DNA of 64,000 nucleotides. Source: Apteryx mantelli. Lineage: Eukaryota > Chordata > Aves > Apterygiformes > Apterygidae. The stretch covers positions 27,766,553 to 27,830,552 of the forward strand of contig NC_089981.1 of the NCBI RefSeq assembly GCF_036417845.1, in the 5' to 3' direction. Position 1 is the first letter of the stretch; every line of letters starts with the position of its first letter. Under the pieces are notes generated by a model that was given only the letters and a program-made list of their open reading frames with translations, did not search any database and had not been told where the DNA came from. Below, one piece after another: positions 61,366-64,000 of this stretch. Position numbers and translations under genes: made by a program.

Positions 61366-64000
61366 TAAAGATATCTATTTAAATTTCTGTAATTAAGAAT
61401 TATCTAACTATATCTTTTCCAGCCTTGACAAATGATTTGTCAATTCAAGCATTTTAATCCTTCCTCTTCCTTGCCCCGTCTTCCCAGTTGGTCTTCATTT
61501 TCTTTCATTTTTCTTTCCCAGTTGGTCATTTTCATTTTCACCAGAAACTCTGAATATGGTATGCCAGTCCCTACTGTGTGGAGAGAAGTGGGACCTCAGA
61601 ACAAGGTTCAGAACAAAACCCACGCTGAGCAAGCAGTTACTTAAGGACAGGGCCAAATATCAGGCCTTGCTGTTTACACAGCTTATGCTTAGACTTGGAG
61701 CTGCAAAGCAAAAAATCTCCAACCACTCTGGACCTGGACCCTTTTTCTGAGGGCAGGAATGTGACATTTTCTGCTGACCTGGCAGTTTCAGCTGACACTG
61801 AGCAGAAACATTTCCTTTGTTTTGAAACAGCAAAAGAGAAGGTTCAAATGAAGCTAACACCATCCCACTTAGTAACAGCCTAACAACAGAACAACGCTGC
61901 AGGTCCCGTTTAAATTACTTTGTCTGCTGGCAGTCACTCACATGTCCCACGGAGTCTCTCAACGGCCTGTTTCTGGCTGCTCTGAAGAAGGTATGCTGGC
62001 TACTCCTCTTGCTGAAGAACTGCCTTCCAGTGAAGAACAGACAAGATTCAAAAAGGAGAGGGAGGGCGCGGCTGCGATAGCTGTGCGTTGGCCACTCCGT
62101 TAGAAGCTGTGAATGAAGCACTCCTAAGAGCGTGGCAGACAGTGGTGCGTAGGAGTGAGACAGCTGCTGAGGTTCTCGGTGCTGTCAGGACTGTGACTCT
62201 GCTGGATATCTGCATAAGCAGATGTTGGGGTCTTGCAGAATATTAATATAAAAAGTGTGGAATCTGCAGAAGTTAGGTGCCTTCAGCATGCACTTCCCAT
62301 ATCCCACCTTCTACTCTTAGATTAGACAGCCAGTACTTTGTAAGTAAGGTTTGCCACCTGGGTAACAAGAACTCGAGGATATCCTTTAGTTAAGACATGT
62401 TTGAAATAAATCTCTATTAAAGGGAAGGAAAAAAAAAAAGAGAAAAAGCCAAGAACCTGTTCTTGTAGGGCTATGCACAGAACACACCTGACTAGTGATA
62501 ATTCCATTTTGCTGATGTATATTGAGATATAACTCTTCTCAATCTTTAATTCATTTAATGAGAACTATATTGATTATATGTCATTCTGGTTTCTAAATCA
62601 AAATGCCTTATAAAAGCCTTAGAATATCAATCCAAACTTGTACCATTATATGCCAACTTACAGTCTCATTAAGCAATCAAATACACTTGACAAACTGTCT
62701 TTTCTATAAGCTTTTATCAACCTGACTTATATTATACAAGTTTCATTCTGTATCAATTTTCCTCATTATTTTTCCTCAGATGAGACTGACATAGAATTAT
62801 CCTAATGATCCAATTTAGCCATTTAAAATATTGACATATTAGCTTTTTCCAGTCCTCTGGAATTTCTCCATCATATCAGGATTAGTAATAACATCAGTAG
62901 CCTAGAGACCTCATCAGCCAGCCAGCTCTTCAGAATTCCCTGGTGAAAGTTTTCTAGATCTGAAATATCTGGTATAATTGGCTGCTATTTAACATCCTTT
63001 TGTGATTAAAGTATTGTGTGATAGAAATTCACTGGTTGGATTTTTGCCCAAATGCAGAACAAGTATGCATTGAATAGTTCATCTCAGCATTTTTGCTGGC
63101 GTTACTGCATTCTAAAAATTTCTGAGATTCCCATTAAGGAATGGATGGCTGTCATTGAAAGGGGTTTGTGTTGTATTTTTGTTTGTTATTTTCATAATAT
63201 GCTTAAATGTTTGTATGCTTTAAGAACTCCTTATCTTTCTACTCTGCTGACCATAGATTTTGTTTGTCACTTTTATTCTACTGTTAATTTGCTGTATTTC
63301 ATAGCTCACTGTTTAAATTCATTACTATTCTATTTTTCCCTCTTATTTGTTATATATAGCATAGCTACTTACATTTCCCTGCAAAGCCAGATTGGTTTAT
63401 TAATCAGTATAGCTTTTTCTTGTCATAGCATTTAAAGATGAAAAAAACCATTATTTAATGTAGTTAATCCCTGCATCAAGGTAATATTGTTCCCATTTGC
63501 AGGAGTATTTCCAATTTGGCTTTAAAGATCCTAATGTGTTGGACTAAGACAATACATCCAGATACTGATGGAAAGATTTCTTTAATTGAAATTAAGTTGT
63601 AACCTCCCATTTTTTTCTAGTAATGCCATGTATTGGGCTCATGGTTTCACAATTTTCCTAAATTCCTCCCCCAGCATTTAGAGACTTCTAATTTTTGCAG
63701 TTAGCTCTTTGAATTCATGTTGATAATTTAGAACTGGAAGCACTGTTTCCAGGTACAGCCACCTCAGAACCAAAAAGAAGAAACTTTCACATACCTTCTC
63801 TGTAACTCTGCTAATGTACCCGAATGTAGGAAAGGGCTTTTTTGCTGTCAGTTTAGCTAGAAATGTGTATTCAGTTCACCTTTGCTGCTCTCAACCTGTG
63901 TTAATCCATGGCTCCATGGCAATCTTTCTTTTTTTCCAGCTTGTTTACTTCAGCTTCTTTCTGTTGCTGTAAGATTACAATAATCTTTGTGCTATTTTTC
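61366..64000. other. Region downstream of CYP2R1
   Basis: AT-rich, with the dead CR1 reverse-transcriptase piece at 62.8 kb. No coding exon of PDE3B, the expected next gene, is recognisable on the minus strand; its 3' UTR could reach in from the right. Confidence 0.5.
62776..62948 (-). mobile_element. Decayed CR1 LINE reverse-transcriptase fragment
   Basis: Read on the minus strand, one frame gives SWLADEV at 62927-62907 and a frameshifted one gives GEIPEDWKK at 62869-62843. In order and spacing these match the CR1 reverse transcriptase segment 'ELADEVA...GEVPEDWKKANV'. Stops and at least one frameshift show it is dead. It lies 1.4-1.9 kb beyond the CYP2R1 3' end. Confidence 0.72.

Noticed and set aside
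61366-64000. PDE3B 3' coding exon on the minus strand
   Set aside because: Expected from synteny, but no catalytic-domain or C-terminal sequence is recognisable in the minus-strand frames.

Overview
This is a window of vertebrate nuclear DNA, almost certainly from a bird. It has widely spaced GT-AG intron-containing genes, CpG islands at promoters, low repeat content, and CR1 LINE remnants with the avian 3' signature. The calcitonin and CGRP peptides match the chicken peptides as I remember them, but I cannot fix the species.

Two genes can be rebuilt completely. On the minus strand (about 41.14 kb down to 36.0 kb) is the calcitonin/CGRP gene (CALCA-type). It has a TATA-type promoter with a CRE, a short non-coding exon 1, and shared exons 2 and 3. 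A calcitonin terminal exon 4 with its own poly(A) signal follows, then a CGRP exon 5 and a non-coding exon 6. Alternative processing gives a 138-residue procalcitonin or a 126-residue pro-CGRP. On the plus strand (51.2 to 60.9 kb) is CYP2R1, the microsomal vitamin D 25-hydroxylase: five exons, 499 residues, all splice phases consistent, with P450 helix I, ExxR, PERF and heme-cysteine motifs intact. The two genes are divergent, about 10 kb apart, and each starts in a CpG island. Both belong to calcium and bone physiology. The arrangement resembles the human 11p15 neighbourhood, but the strand relationship differs from the human CALCA/CYP2R1 pair as I recall it.

Layout: 1-35.7 kb is AT-rich with no gene I recognise; it holds one short CR1 tail (29.8 kb), two small GC-rich CpG islets (30.4 and 32.5 kb) and a few exon-like segments with good splice sites. 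36-41.1 kb is the calcitonin/CGRP gene. 40.75-43.3 kb is a broad CpG island that extends past the promoter. 42.6-48.5 kb contains three plus-strand exon-like blocks whose phases fit together, a possible undescribed transcript between the two known genes. 45.3-45.8 kb is an old CR1 copy. 51.0-51.75 kb is the CYP2R1 CpG island. 52.4-53.1 kb has CR1 fragments in CYP2R1 intron 1. 61-64 kb is 3' UTR and intergenic sequence with a decayed CR1 reverse-transcriptase fragment at 62.8 kb. No tRNA, rRNA, CRISPR or prokaryotic feature was seen.
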